The position numbers and the translations under genes were made by a program. DNA of 32,054 nt from an uncultured Clostridia bacterium (GTDB lineage: Bacteria > Bacillota > Clostridia > Lachnospirales > Lachnospiraceae): assembly GCA_945915235.1 (NCBI GenBank), contig CAMEEX010000016.1, positions 1 to 32,054 of the forward strand. Direction: 5' to 3'. Below the pieces are notes generated by a model. That model had not been told where the DNA came from. It did not search any database and worked only from the letters and a program-made list of their open reading frames with translations. Positions 1 to 7,870 of this stretch are shown one piece after another (position 1 is the stretch's first letter; each line of letters starts with the position of its first letter).

Positions 1-672
1 ATGGTTATAATACTTTATAATACCCATTCTCGTCAAGAAGCGAAGTACACTTGCCACTGCCTGTCTTGCGGAAACATCATCTATGTAATCGCTGCAATTC
101 GTATATATCGAAAATGCACATGTTCCGCTCATCTGCCAGTTGTAATTAAGCGTGGTGGTGTCAAGCGGCTTCGGCTTTCTTATGACCACATACGGAAGCC
201 CGAAGAGATTGGCAAGACTCGGGCTCTGATGTCCCGTCTCCATCATACGCACATGCGGTATGAAATCGCCCTGCATATAAAAGCTGGTAAACTGTATTCC
301 ATAACTGTAGCCCTTGACCTTATCAAAGAACTCAGCCGCAATATTCTGTGTCGTATCTCCGCCATGTATTCCGGGAAATCTTCTGTTGATATCAGAATTG
401 TCCATCGCCCAGAAACGCTTCTGCACGTTCACAGAATAGTGGTTAAGACACGGCACCACAAGTATCTCATTGTTCGCAGTTATCTGTCCTCTCTCCTCGA
501 GCTCACGGAGAATTTTTATGAGCTGTGAGCAGATGTACATCTGCTGGTACTCATTTCCTCTTATCGCACCGACTATGCATGCCGCCTTCTCGCCGCTTCC
601 GAAACTGTAGCCTGTTATGTTAAAATCTTCTCTATGATACCCCTTTAGTGTATACAATTCCTTCTTAACCAT
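1..672 (-). CDS. M14 aspartoacylase/desuccinylase-like protein without zinc ligands (3' end off the window)
   Basis: The reading frame is open for 224 codons from an ATG at 672 to the window edge, so the C-terminus is missing. Its layout follows the complete M14-type gene just upstream: GAIRGNE (residues 35-41) lies where that protein has GIHGDE, and NRRFPG (96-101) matches NRVFPG. The metal and catalytic positions differ: the first zinc His is Arg38, the second His is Thr129 and the catalytic Glu is Tyr190; only Glu41 is kept. It should therefore not be a normal zinc amidohydrolase. The start overlaps the end of the upstream gene by 8 nt and has a GGGAGG ribosome site 8 nt before it, so the two are probably translated together and may form a complex. 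Family is clear; role is unknown. Confidence 0.8.
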   Translation of the reverse strand, partial: MVKKELYTLKGYHREDFNITGYSFGSGEKAACIVGAIRGNEYQQMYICSQLIKILRELEERGQITANNEILVVPCLNHYSVNVQKRFWAMDNSDINRRFPGIHGGDTTQNIAAEFFDKVKGYSYGIQFTSFYMQGDFIPHVRMMETGHQSPSLANLFGLPYVVIRKPKPLDTTTLNYNWQMSGTCAFSIYTNCSDYIDDVSARQAVASVLRFLTRMGIIKYYNH

Positions 673-1612
673 TGTGCACACCTCCCGTAAAAATTCTGCA
701 CAGGATAGCACCCTCGTAGACAACCGGATATTCGCGGAAGGTAAATATTCTTCCTTCACACGGAGCCTCCACGCGGTGAAGCAGTTTTCCCGTAAGCGGT
801 TCAACTATATCACCTATATGCTCACCGAACTGCACATACTTCATCATAGCCCCCTCATCCGGTACAAAAAGTCCCGTTACCTTGGCATGTATAACGGTAA
901 TCTCACCCTCAGTCGAAATCATAGGCTTTCTGACAGGTGTTTTTTCTCCCTTCCACATTCCAAGCTCACACATAAGATTAAATATTCCTTCGATAATCTG
1001 GTCACCGTAAGTTTTTTCAATCCGGTTTCCCACACCCATCTCTATAACGAGCGTAGGCACCCCAAGATGATTAAGGCTGTTGGCAAGTGTTGCCTCAAGC
1101 ACCGTATTTATCTTATATTCCCATATAAAATCCGCATTCAGCAAATATGCGTATGGCATTAATTTGTCTTTAAACTGGTCAAACACGCGCACCTGCGGGG
1201 TCTCTTTTATAAATATATTCGACGAGTGCAGATCCACGCACATGTCGCTTCCTATTATATCATTCACTATCTTCGACGCGAGGTACTCTGCCGTAGCCCC
1301 GTTCTCTATTCCCGGAAAAACACGGTTCATGTCCAGATCAAACATAGGCATGCCTCTGGTGCAGCTCTCAATTCCGAGCGGATTTACCGCCGGGTATATA
1401 TCCACAATACCGTCAAGCAACTCTATATGTTCATTAATTCTGCGGTTAAGCTCATAGCATATATACTGGCCATCGAGCTCATCGCCGTGTATTCCGGTGA
1501 CAATCGACAGCCTCTTAGCCTTATCGGTGAGGTTCTCCGACATTATCCTGTTCTTGCGGATAACAATCTTCTCGCTCACCGGCATCGCCACAGTTACTAC
1601 TTCTTCTATCAT
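665..1612 (-). CDS. Succinylglutamate desuccinylase/aspartoacylase-family zinc hydrolase (M14 type)
   Basis: A 315-residue protein of the AstE/ASPA branch of M14 zinc carboxypeptidase-like enzymes, which cut amide bonds of N-acylated amino acids or related compounds. Visible active-site parts: GIHGDE with zinc ligands His42 and Glu45, DMNRVFPG (94-101) for substrate binding, DLHS with zinc ligand His129, and VIEMG with the likely catalytic Glu191. The last ~90 residues look like the beta-rich C-terminal domain of the family. I chose the ATG at 1612 because AGGA lies 5 nt before it; an ATG four codons earlier (1624) has no good ribosome site. The gene ends inside the start of the next, zinc-less paralogue. 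It follows the helicase gene by 73 nt, with a possible promoter in the gap. The substrate cannot be told from sequence. Confidence 0.85.
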   Translation of the reverse strand: MIEEVVTVAMPVSEKIVIRKNRIMSENLTDKAKRLSIVTGIHGDELDGQYICYELNRRINEHIELLDGIVDIYPAVNPLGIESCTRGMPMFDLDMNRVFPGIENGATAEYLASKIVNDIIGSDMCVDLHSSNIFIKETPQVRVFDQFKDKLMPYAYLLNADFIWEYKINTVLEATLANSLNHLGVPTLVIEMGVGNRIEKTYGDQIIEGIFNLMCELGMWKGEKTPVRKPMISTEGEITVIHAKVTGLFVPDEGAMMKYVQFGEHIGDIVEPLTGKLLHRVEAPCEGRIFTFREYPVVYEGAILCRIFTGGVHNG

Positions 1613-1649
1613 ACAAATCCTCATTCCACTTTTTTACATTATCCGCTTT

Positions 1650-1678
1650 ATTATAAAACAAACCGTTGAAAATATAAA
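1650..1678 (-). promoter_or_regulatory. Possible sigma-A promoter for the M14 gene pair
   Basis: On the minus strand a perfect TATAAT (1650-1655) lies 17 nt after TTTATA (1673-1678), about 38 nt before the chosen start at 1612. The -35 box is weak (4 of 6 bases), so this is only a candidate; the pair could also be read through from the helicase gene. Confidence 0.35.
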
Positions 1679-1685
1679 GACCTTT

Positions 1686-4037
1686 TTATCTGTTCTCCCA
1701 GAATTCCGCCACCATCGACTCCACATTCCTGCGGCTGCACAGCCTGTAGTCCGCCCACTCCTCCGGGAACAGCCTCACATACTCGCTGCGCGAAAAGCGC
1801 TCGTCGAGCAGCACAATCACCCCGACATCGTCCATTGTCCTTATCACGCGCCCTGCTGCCTGAAGCACCTTGTTCATGCCCGGGTATGTGTACGCATAAT
1901 TGTAGCCGTTGCCGTCCTTCTCATCGTAGTAGTCCTTCAAAAGCCTGCGCTCCGTGCATATCTGCGGTATACCCGTTCCGACGATGATGCAGCCGATAAG
2001 GCTCTCGTTTTTGAGGTCAATCCCCTCCGAGAACACTCCGCCCGTGACGCAGAAGCCGATACAGCCTGCATTTTCCGCCTGCTCCGCTCTAAAGCGGTCG
2101 AGAAACTGTTCCCTCTCCGCCTCGGTCATTCCCCTGTTCTGCACAAGCAGCCCCTCGCGCTCATTTTCGCCGTAGAGCCTATATACGCTGTCCATGTAGC
2201 CGTAGGACGGAAAGAACACCATGTAGTTTCCCTTTTTCTGCGCGGTTATCTTGTCTATATAGTCCTTTATCTTGAGAAATTCTGACTCGTTGCGCCTCGT
2301 GTACCTGCTCGTCACATCATAGCCAACCGCCAGCAGCCTGTTGTCCGTGTCAAACGGCGACCTGATGTATATTGCGTAGTCGTCCCTGTCGCTTAACAGC
2401 TCCTTGTAGTAGGTCACGGGAAGGAGTGTCGCGGAGAAGAACACCGCCGCCTTTCCCTTCATAAGGCACTGTGCCAGACACGGCGAAGGATTTACACAGA
2501 AGAGCTTTAACATGAAGCCATTGTCAGTCTGCTCGCCGTAGATAACATAGTTATCCTGTATCAGATCGTACATATTGAGAAAATGTCTCACCTCAAAGAA
2601 CAGCTCCGACGCCTCCTCACTGTACTCGAACTCGGGCTTCTCCTCGAAAAATCTCGTGAACTCCTCGAACAATCTGTCAAGTGACATCGTGACAGCCCCT
2701 ATGCTGCCGAGCACTACCACGTCGTCGCAGGTTCTCTTAAGCTCCAGAAAATTTTTGTTGCACTTTGCAAGCGCCGAGGAGAGCCTCTTATCCACCTTCT
2801 CGACAAGCTTTCGCACCTTGAGAAAATCTTCCTTATAGAGAGCCGCGCTGTACATGTCCCTCGCCCTGTCGACAAGGTTGTGCGCCTCGTCTATGAGGAA
2901 AATATAATCACCCGACGCACCGTCCGCAAAATACCTCTTCAAGTACACATCAGGGTCAAACACATAGTTGTAGTCGCATATTATACCGTCCACCCAGTAG
3001 GTCGCATCAAGTGAGAACTCAAACGGACACACGGTATATTTGTTGGCATAGTCCTCAATGACCTCACGGCTTATCACGTCCTCATGCGTCACCATATCGT
3101 ACACGGCATCGTTTACCCTGTCAAAATGCCCCTTCGCGTAGGGACATGCAAGCGGGTTGCACTCCGGCTTGCCGCACATGCATATTTTCTCCTTCGCCGT
3201 TATGGTCGCCGTCCTGAAATATGCGCCCTTCGAGCGCAGTATCGCAAATGCCTCCTGTGCGACTGTCCTCGTTATGGTCTTTGCCGTGAGGTAGAAAAGC
3301 TTGTCGCCCAGATTTTCGCCTATCGCCTTGACAGCCGGAAATACGGTGGACATGGTCTTTCCCACACCGGTCGGTGCCTGAATGAACAGCTTTTTCTGCA
3401 TTCGTATCGTCTTATATACACTGACTGCAATATCCCTCTGTCCCGCTCTGTATGCAAAAGGAAACTCCATGCCTTTTAATGACTCCTGCCTGCGTCTTTT
3501 ACTCTCATAGAGGAAATCACTCCATTTTCTGAAGCTCTCGAGCACTCCCGTGAACCACTCCTCAATCTGCCCGAAGGTGAAGGTCTCCGTAAAATATTTC
3601 ACCTCGTCGGTGTCAAGATTGACATAAGTCATCATAACGCGGATACTCTCAAGCGAGTCCGCAACGCTCTTCATGTACGCGTACACCATCGCCTGCGCCT
3701 TGTGAACACCTACGGGAGCATCAAGGTATTTCAGATTGCGGTAGGTTCCCTTAATCTCATCTATCGTTATTCCCTCGTCCTCGGTTATTACACCGTCCGC
3801 CCTTCCCTCAATCACGATGGTATAATTAAGAGACGGAAATTCCATTCTCATAGGAACCTCCGCCTCATACTGTGAACCCATCTGCTTTTGTATGCGGCGG
3901 TGAGCCTTGCTGCCCGCCTCCATCGCAGCCTTGTCACCGCCTCGTCCGCGTCTTGAGTCAATATCTCCCTCGCGGCAGATAAATTCCACAAGACTGCGGA
4001 CTGATATTTTTAAGATGTCATCTTTAAATGTGTACAT
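1686..4037 (-). CDS. RecB-type nuclease fused to XPD/DinG-type Fe-S DNA helicase
   Basis: A 783-residue superfamily 2 helicase of the DinG/XPD (Rad3-related) group with an added N-terminal nuclease domain. Helicase parts: Walker A APTGVGKT (221-228), DEAH box in LIDEAHN (383-386), a cysteine set Cys288/293/298/337 (also Cys286) placed between motifs Ia and II as for the 4Fe-4S cluster, SEGIDL (motif V) and QAAGRVIR (motif VI). Residues 1-130 show the RecB/Cas4-style PD-(D/E)XK pattern: His46 (KAHRR), Asp81 (GRADG), Glu94-x-Lys96 (DEIKG), then Gln115-x3-Tyr119 (QAMVY). The start at 4037 has GGAA before it and lies 14 nt inside the upstream gene, implying translational coupling; a longer frame up to 4139 is just overlap with that gene. 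Likely role is DNA repair or processing; the exact substrate is not known. Confidence 0.88.
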   Translation of the reverse strand: MYTFKDDILKISVRSLVEFICREGDIDSRRGRGGDKAAMEAGSKAHRRIQKQMGSQYEAEVPMRMEFPSLNYTIVIEGRADGVITEDEGITIDEIKGTYRNLKYLDAPVGVHKAQAMVYAYMKSVADSLESIRVMMTYVNLDTDEVKYFTETFTFGQIEEWFTGVLESFRKWSDFLYESKRRRQESLKGMEFPFAYRAGQRDIAVSVYKTIRMQKKLFIQAPTGVGKTMSTVFPAVKAIGENLGDKLFYLTAKTITRTVAQEAFAILRSKGAYFRTATITAKEKICMCGKPECNPLACPYAKGHFDRVNDAVYDMVTHEDVISREVIEDYANKYTVCPFEFSLDATYWVDGIICDYNYVFDPDVYLKRYFADGASGDYIFLIDEAHNLVDRARDMYSAALYKEDFLKVRKLVEKVDKRLSSALAKCNKNFLELKRTCDDVVVLGSIGAVTMSLDRLFEEFTRFFEEKPEFEYSEEASELFFEVRHFLNMYDLIQDNYVIYGEQTDNGFMLKLFCVNPSPCLAQCLMKGKAAVFFSATLLPVTYYKELLSDRDDYAIYIRSPFDTDNRLLAVGYDVTSRYTRRNESEFLKIKDYIDKITAQKKGNYMVFFPSYGYMDSVYRLYGENEREGLLVQNRGMTEAEREQFLDRFRAEQAENAGCIGFCVTGGVFSEGIDLKNESLIGCIIVGTGIPQICTERRLLKDYYDEKDGNGYNYAYTYPGMNKVLQAAGRVIRTMDDVGVIVLLDERFSRSEYVRLFPEEWADYRLCSRRNVESMVAEFWENR

Positions 4038-6483
4038 GCTCTTCCATTCCCGCCTCGACAAGGCACTTATAGTAATACGCGATAGGATAAAAGCTCTGTG
4101 CAAAGTTCTTGGTCGACTCACCGTCCCACACGAGGGCATCGCCGATTATCTGCTTGTCGCCGCCGGCATGGCGCAACGGCTCGCGAAGCACTCTCTTTAT
4201 CGTTCCAAGACCCGCCTCAAGATATTTTTTATCCCCGGTGAGCTCATAGCCAGTCGCCATCGCCTCGAGAAGGAGCGAATTGTTGCCAAGTCTTGTCAGG
4301 CTCGGAAGCTCCTTGTAGTAGAACAGCCCGCAATCCAACATACAGTTGTCGAGTATATCGTCGACTGCCAGAAGTATAAGGCTCTTAAGCTCATCTGTTT
4401 TGTTTACTCTATAGTACCTCATAAGGCTTCCAACGGCAACAGAAATCATAAATCCGACATGAATTAATGTGTTGTCGGTGTACGGAGCCGCAAAGCATCC
4501 GTAATCCTCGTACCATTTTTCAAAATATCCCACAATTCTGTCACATTGAGCCCTGTACTTCTCATTTCCCGTCTCAATATAGAGCGCCGTCAGCGCGCGC
4601 AGCGCCCAGCCTGTCTCCCTCGCATTGCTCTCTCCTGCCACGGCGTAAGCGGGTGTATCCAGAAGTCTCATTATATTGTCGCCTATCCCAAGTGCCGTCT
4701 CAAGCCCGCGCTCATCGCCCGTCAGGTGGTAGTAGTCGAGAAAGCCCTCAACCCACTCATGGCTCGGAACGAGCACTCCATTCATAACATGCCCCTTGGT
4801 GTGTTCTATGAGACCGCCGATTTTCAATGGGTCACTGCTGTAATGGCACACGTCGACGTCCATCCAGTGGCTCGTATGCACCATGCAGAAGTCAAGATAC
4901 CTTCTAATTCCCATTCTCATATACATGAGCGCACAGGCATGCGGAAAATCGTACTCATTGTTGACCCATACCGGAGCTCCGCCCCCGCGTCCCTGCTTCG
5001 TGTAATTCTTGTCGATGGTGTCGCCCCAGTTAAGCATGCCGAAGCTTCTTGCCCTCGAGTCAGCCTTGTTGATCAGGAGGATATCTATGTCAGGGGAGCA
5101 CTTGTCCGCAAACACGTCCGTCACAGCACCCGAATTTTTGTAAACATACGGTGCAACTACCGGTCTGTCAGGCATCTGGTATATAAGGCTTCTGTTGTCA
5201 AGCTCGCTTATGCTCTCACCTGCGGCGTGGAAATGAAGCATGAATTTCTGCTCCCTCGCCATTCCCGGCTGCATTGTAACCTCATTGAAGCCCTCCGGCA
5301 CAAGCATCACATATACTCCGTCCCTGTCAGCCTTCACCGCCTTCGGATAATTCTGCTGTGCCTGAAAAATCGTCGCGCAGACTCCTCCTTGCTCATCCGT
5401 TCTGTCAGCAAAGAAGGTGCCGTAAAGCACCTCCGACATGTGCTCATTGCCCTCCATGAGAAGTGCCCTGTCACATGCCGCCTTGTTGACCTGCGCGCCG
5501 TCCCTTCCTATAATAAAATCCGTCTTGTAGTTCGAGGCTCCCGCAATGGTGCGGACACTCTCGACAGGTGTGAGTCCTTCTATAGTCTCGAGTTCCTTCG
5601 TGCCCCTTGTCCTAAAGAGCCTGCTGCAGTCATTTTTAAGTCCCGGCACGATATCGCCGCAGCCCGTCGAGTCAATCATATCCGCCGCGTCCAGCGGCGC
5701 AAGCGATATGTCTTGCTCCTTCCCGGCATCGTCCATAACGGAAAACACGAGCGACTTAATGTTTAAAGGTTCCTCCGAGGTGTTAAAAAGCCTGTAGCCC
5801 ACCTCAATCCACGGTTTTCCCGCATACGCGGTAATTCTAAGCTCAAACCTGTAGTGCTTCGACTCCTCACAGCCGCCGAACTCCGTCTCATTGTAACCGT
5901 CAACTGCAAGTATGGTGCATACCGGACCTTCCTCAACAATGCGCCAGCGGTTTAAATTCATCTCATAGAATGTCCCGGACGCATCTCTAAGATATGGTCC
6001 CTTAAACTGTCCTTTTTCGTATAATTTGCCGCCATGGCTGAGACTGTCAAACAGACTATCCGAATAGTTCCTTACACAAAAACTCACCGCGCCCGTGTCA
6101 ACGGTAAAGCCATCCCTGTCATGCATTGTATTTATTCCTTCAAAATCGGCTGTGCCGCTCACGCTCTCATCCGGTAGCCGCTCTCCCTCAGCCGATACGC
6201 TCTCCGTCTTATACGCCTTCAAATCCTCATTATCAAGAAACAGCGCAAAATCCTTCCTGCTGTTCCCCGGAAGATTTCCCTCAAACCGGGTAAAAAGAAA
6301 ACGAACCGAGCCGTCATCATACCTTGCCGTCACCTTTGTCTGACTTGGGAGTACGTCCGCGCCGTCACAGACTCTCACACCCGACACATCACTAATTCTT
6401 CCCTTCCTTACCGGAACAGCAACCCACATCGGCTCCATGTATCTCGGGTATCTGTACAGCTTTTCCAAATGTAAACCAATCAT
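4024..6483 (-). CDS. YetA/exo-rhamnogalacturonan lyase-family protein (PcRGLX-like)
   Basis: An 819-residue protein with no signal peptide, so cytoplasmic. The opening (VAVPVRKGRISD, then a QTKVTARYDDGSVRF strand pair), a long beta-sandwich first half and an alpha/alpha-barrel second half (HTSHWMDVDVCHY near the middle, followed by HLTGDE-type helical hairpins) agree with the PcRGLX/YetA family. Those proteins are about this long and include an exo-lyase acting on the rhamnogalacturonan backbone of pectin. GAGGGA lies 7 nt before the ATG. The gene is divergent from an AraC regulator, as is common for inducible sugar-catabolic genes. Its 3' end overlaps the helicase gene by 14 nt, which is odd. 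I am fairly sure of the family, less of the activity; a glycoside hydrolase-like activity cannot be ruled out. Confidence 0.7.
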   Translation of the reverse strand: MIGLHLEKLYRYPRYMEPMWVAVPVRKGRISDVSGVRVCDGADVLPSQTKVTARYDDGSVRFLFTRFEGNLPGNSRKDFALFLDNEDLKAYKTESVSAEGERLPDESVSGTADFEGINTMHDRDGFTVDTGAVSFCVRNYSDSLFDSLSHGGKLYEKGQFKGPYLRDASGTFYEMNLNRWRIVEEGPVCTILAVDGYNETEFGGCEESKHYRFELRITAYAGKPWIEVGYRLFNTSEEPLNIKSLVFSVMDDAGKEQDISLAPLDAADMIDSTGCGDIVPGLKNDCSRLFRTRGTKELETIEGLTPVESVRTIAGASNYKTDFIIGRDGAQVNKAACDRALLMEGNEHMSEVLYGTFFADRTDEQGGVCATIFQAQQNYPKAVKADRDGVYVMLVPEGFNEVTMQPGMAREQKFMLHFHAAGESISELDNRSLIYQMPDRPVVAPYVYKNSGAVTDVFADKCSPDIDILLINKADSRARSFGMLNWGDTIDKNYTKQGRGGGAPVWVNNEYDFPHACALMYMRMGIRRYLDFCMVHTSHWMDVDVCHYSSDPLKIGGLIEHTKGHVMNGVLVPSHEWVEGFLDYYHLTGDERGLETALGIGDNIMRLLDTPAYAVAGESNARETGWALRALTALYIETGNEKYRAQCDRIVGYFEKWYEDYGCFAAPYTDNTLIHVGFMISVAVGSLMRYYRVNKTDELKSLILLAVDDILDNCMLDCGLFYYKELPSLTRLGNNSLLLEAMATGYELTGDKKYLEAGLGTIKRVLREPLRHAGGDKQIIGDALVWDGESTKNFAQSFYPIAYYYKCLVEAGMEEHVHI

Positions 6484-6598
6484 ATTTTCTTCCCTCGGCT
6501 TTCATGTTATCTTTCAATTATCATACTATATAATAGATGTATTATCTACATTTTTATTTGTATTTTTTGTCTATAGTACAGATTTTTTTACTTTTTCA

Positions 6599-6627
6599 TT
6601 GACAAAAAACCTTTTTAAACTTAATAT
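6599..6627 (+). promoter_or_regulatory. Sigma-A promoter of the AraC gene at 6698
   Basis: Consensus TTGACA (6599-6604), a 17-nt spacer and TAATAT (6622-6627). Transcription would start near 6634 and give a leader of about 64 nt before the ATG. The spacer and neighbourhood are AT-rich. This is the cleanest promoter in the window. Confidence 0.65.
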
Positions 6628-6658
6628 AGATAAGCTGGAATACGCGATTTGTTTTGCA

Positions 6659-6683
6659 ATACTGCAGGCAATGCTTGCAGTAT
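6659..6683. promoter_or_regulatory. 8-bp inverted repeat in the AraC leader
   Basis: ATACTGCA (6659-6666) and TGCAGTAT (6676-6683) are perfect inverted arms around 9 nt. The repeat lies after the predicted transcription start and ends 3 nt before the AGGAGGAG ribosome site. It could be an operator for autoregulation or an RNA hairpin that limits ribosome access; the sequence does not tell which. Confidence 0.5.
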
Positions 6684-6697
6684 GCAGGAGGAGAAAT

Positions 6698-7531
6698 ATG
6701 ATTTTAAGCGACAAAAAGAAAGAATTTGATATAACTCAGGTCAAGGGAAAAGCATACGCTGAGATGAAGGATGCCCATTATCATCCCTACTATGAATTCT
6801 ATTACCTGCTCTCGGGCACGAGAAGGATTTTCATAAACGATACTATATATTCTGTAAAAAAAGGTGACCTCATCGTCATTCCAAAGGGCGAGCTGCACCG
6901 CACCACCTACATAGGCGGCGACACCCACGAGAGAATAGTCATGGTATTCAGCGATGCATTTATCGAACCACTGATAAACGACCTCGGCATTGACATATTC
7001 AAAAAATGCTTTGACAAGCGACAGATATCCATCCCGCCTAACAGGCGCGAGTACATCGAGGAACTATTCGGCAAGATAATCCGCGAACATAACGGAATAG
7101 ATATGTATTCCGGCTGCATGCTCACTGTATATGTGTATGAGCTTATACTATTCGTGCTGCGCTGTCACGAAAATGCCGAGGCAGTCTACCCGGCAGACGA
7201 CATAGGAGACAATGTCATCTCAGAGGCAGCTAAATTCATCTCTGGAAATTTCAGACAGGATTTCTCTCTCGCACAGCTATCCGCAAAGTACAACATGAGC
7301 CCGTCCTATTTCTCGCGCAAGTTCAAGCTCTGCACCGGCTTTGGCTACAAGGAATATCTCGTCACGGTACGCATCATAGAGGCATGCCGTCTCCTGTTAA
7401 ACACCGACCTGTCCATCACACAGATTGCCGAAAAATGCGGATTTGAGGACAGCAACTACTTTGGGGACTGCTTTAAAAAAATTAAGGGAATGTCGCCGAG
7501 GGAGTATAGGAAGGCAAATGGGGTTGTGTGA
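6698..7531 (+). CDS. AraC-family regulator, probably of the pectin lyase-like gene
   Basis: A 277-residue protein with an N-terminal cupin-type sensing domain (HYHPYYEFYYLLSG from residue 28, later IPKGELHRT) and a C-terminal AraC double helix-turn-helix (about 190-275). The first recognition region reads QLSAKYNMSPSYFSRKF, the second ITQIAEKCGFEDSNYF, and the end has the family signature MSPREYR. I chose the ATG at 6698 because AGGAGGAG lies just before it; a frame open from 6437 would cross the promoter and the divergent gene. It faces the exo-lyase-like gene 214 bp away and probably switches it on in response to a pectin breakdown product; that link is inferred from position. Confidence 0.9.
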   Translation: MILSDKKKEFDITQVKGKAYAEMKDAHYHPYYEFYYLLSGTRRIFINDTIYSVKKGDLIVIPKGELHRTTYIGGDTHERIVMVFSDAFIEPLINDLGIDIFKKCFDKRQISIPPNRREYIEELFGKIIREHNGIDMYSGCMLTVYVYELILFVLRCHENAEAVYPADDIGDNVISEAAKFISGNFRQDFSLAQLSAKYNMSPSYFSRKFKLCTGFGYKEYLVTVRIIEACRLLLNTDLSITQIAEKCGFEDSNYFGDCFKKIKGMSPREYRKANGVV

Positions 7532-7556
7532 GGGAGTAGATGAGAAGAAACGGACG

Positions 7557-7695
7557 TTGAGCAATTTTACTATATTGCCCCCGAACGCGCTCCCGCTCCT
7601 TGAAAACCGTAGCGGCGCATAAGCGGCTAAAATACAGCCGCTAAACGCCGACGGTCTTCAAAGGGTTCGGTATGCAATATAGTAAAATTGCTCAA
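7557..7695. repeat. 139-bp nested palindrome with 22-bp perfect terminal inverted repeats
   Basis: The ends 7557-7578 and 7674-7695 are exact reverse complements (22 bp, starting TTGAGCAATTTT). Further paired arms sit inside: 7581-7586/7665-7670, 7600-7610/7651-7661 (one mismatch), 7613-7617/7646-7650 and 7622-7628/7636-7642, with a 7-nt tip. The whole unit can fold into one long hairpin on either strand. It has no reading frame and no clear flanking target duplication. It lies between the convergent AraC and DHHW genes, in a 339-bp gap (7532-7870); the rest of that gap (7696-7870) is T-rich and holds nothing I recognise. It could be a MITE-like element, a structured RNA or a two-way terminator. 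Confidence 0.85.
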
Positions 7696-7870
7696 CTGGC
7701 TGCTTTACTTATTTACATGATTCCTTTATTTGCTTTCACCCCTATTATTTGTTGAATTATTTATCCTCTTGGCTTTTCATATATCTGTTTATATTTAACT
7801 TTTTCTCTATTACACGCTGTTTATCCGTTGGGTCATTTCTCTTTTTATCTTTTGCATATTCACCTATTTC

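Noticed and set aside
1686-4037. Cas4/CRISPR link for the nuclease-helicase
   Set aside because: The nuclease part lacks the Cas4 cysteine cluster, and there are no repeats with spacers or other cas genes in the window.
4546-5766. A 406-codon open frame on the plus strand inside the lyase-like gene
   Set aside because: It is antisense to a well-supported 819-residue protein, has no good ribosome site, and its product is rich in His, Arg and Val as expected from the complement of a coding strand.
6484-6598. Promoter for the lyase-like gene on the minus strand
   Set aside because: Many AT-rich -10-like strings occur but none has a fitting -35 box at the right distance; likely activator-dependent.
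6437-6697. N-terminal extension of the AraC protein
   Set aside because: The frame crosses the divergent lyase start and the TTGACA/TAATAT promoter; the ATG at 6698 has a perfect ribosome site and gives a normal-length AraC protein.
7557-7695. Complete insertion sequence or integron attC site
   Set aside because: No transposase or integrase gene is near and there are no gene cassettes; only a foldback is visible.
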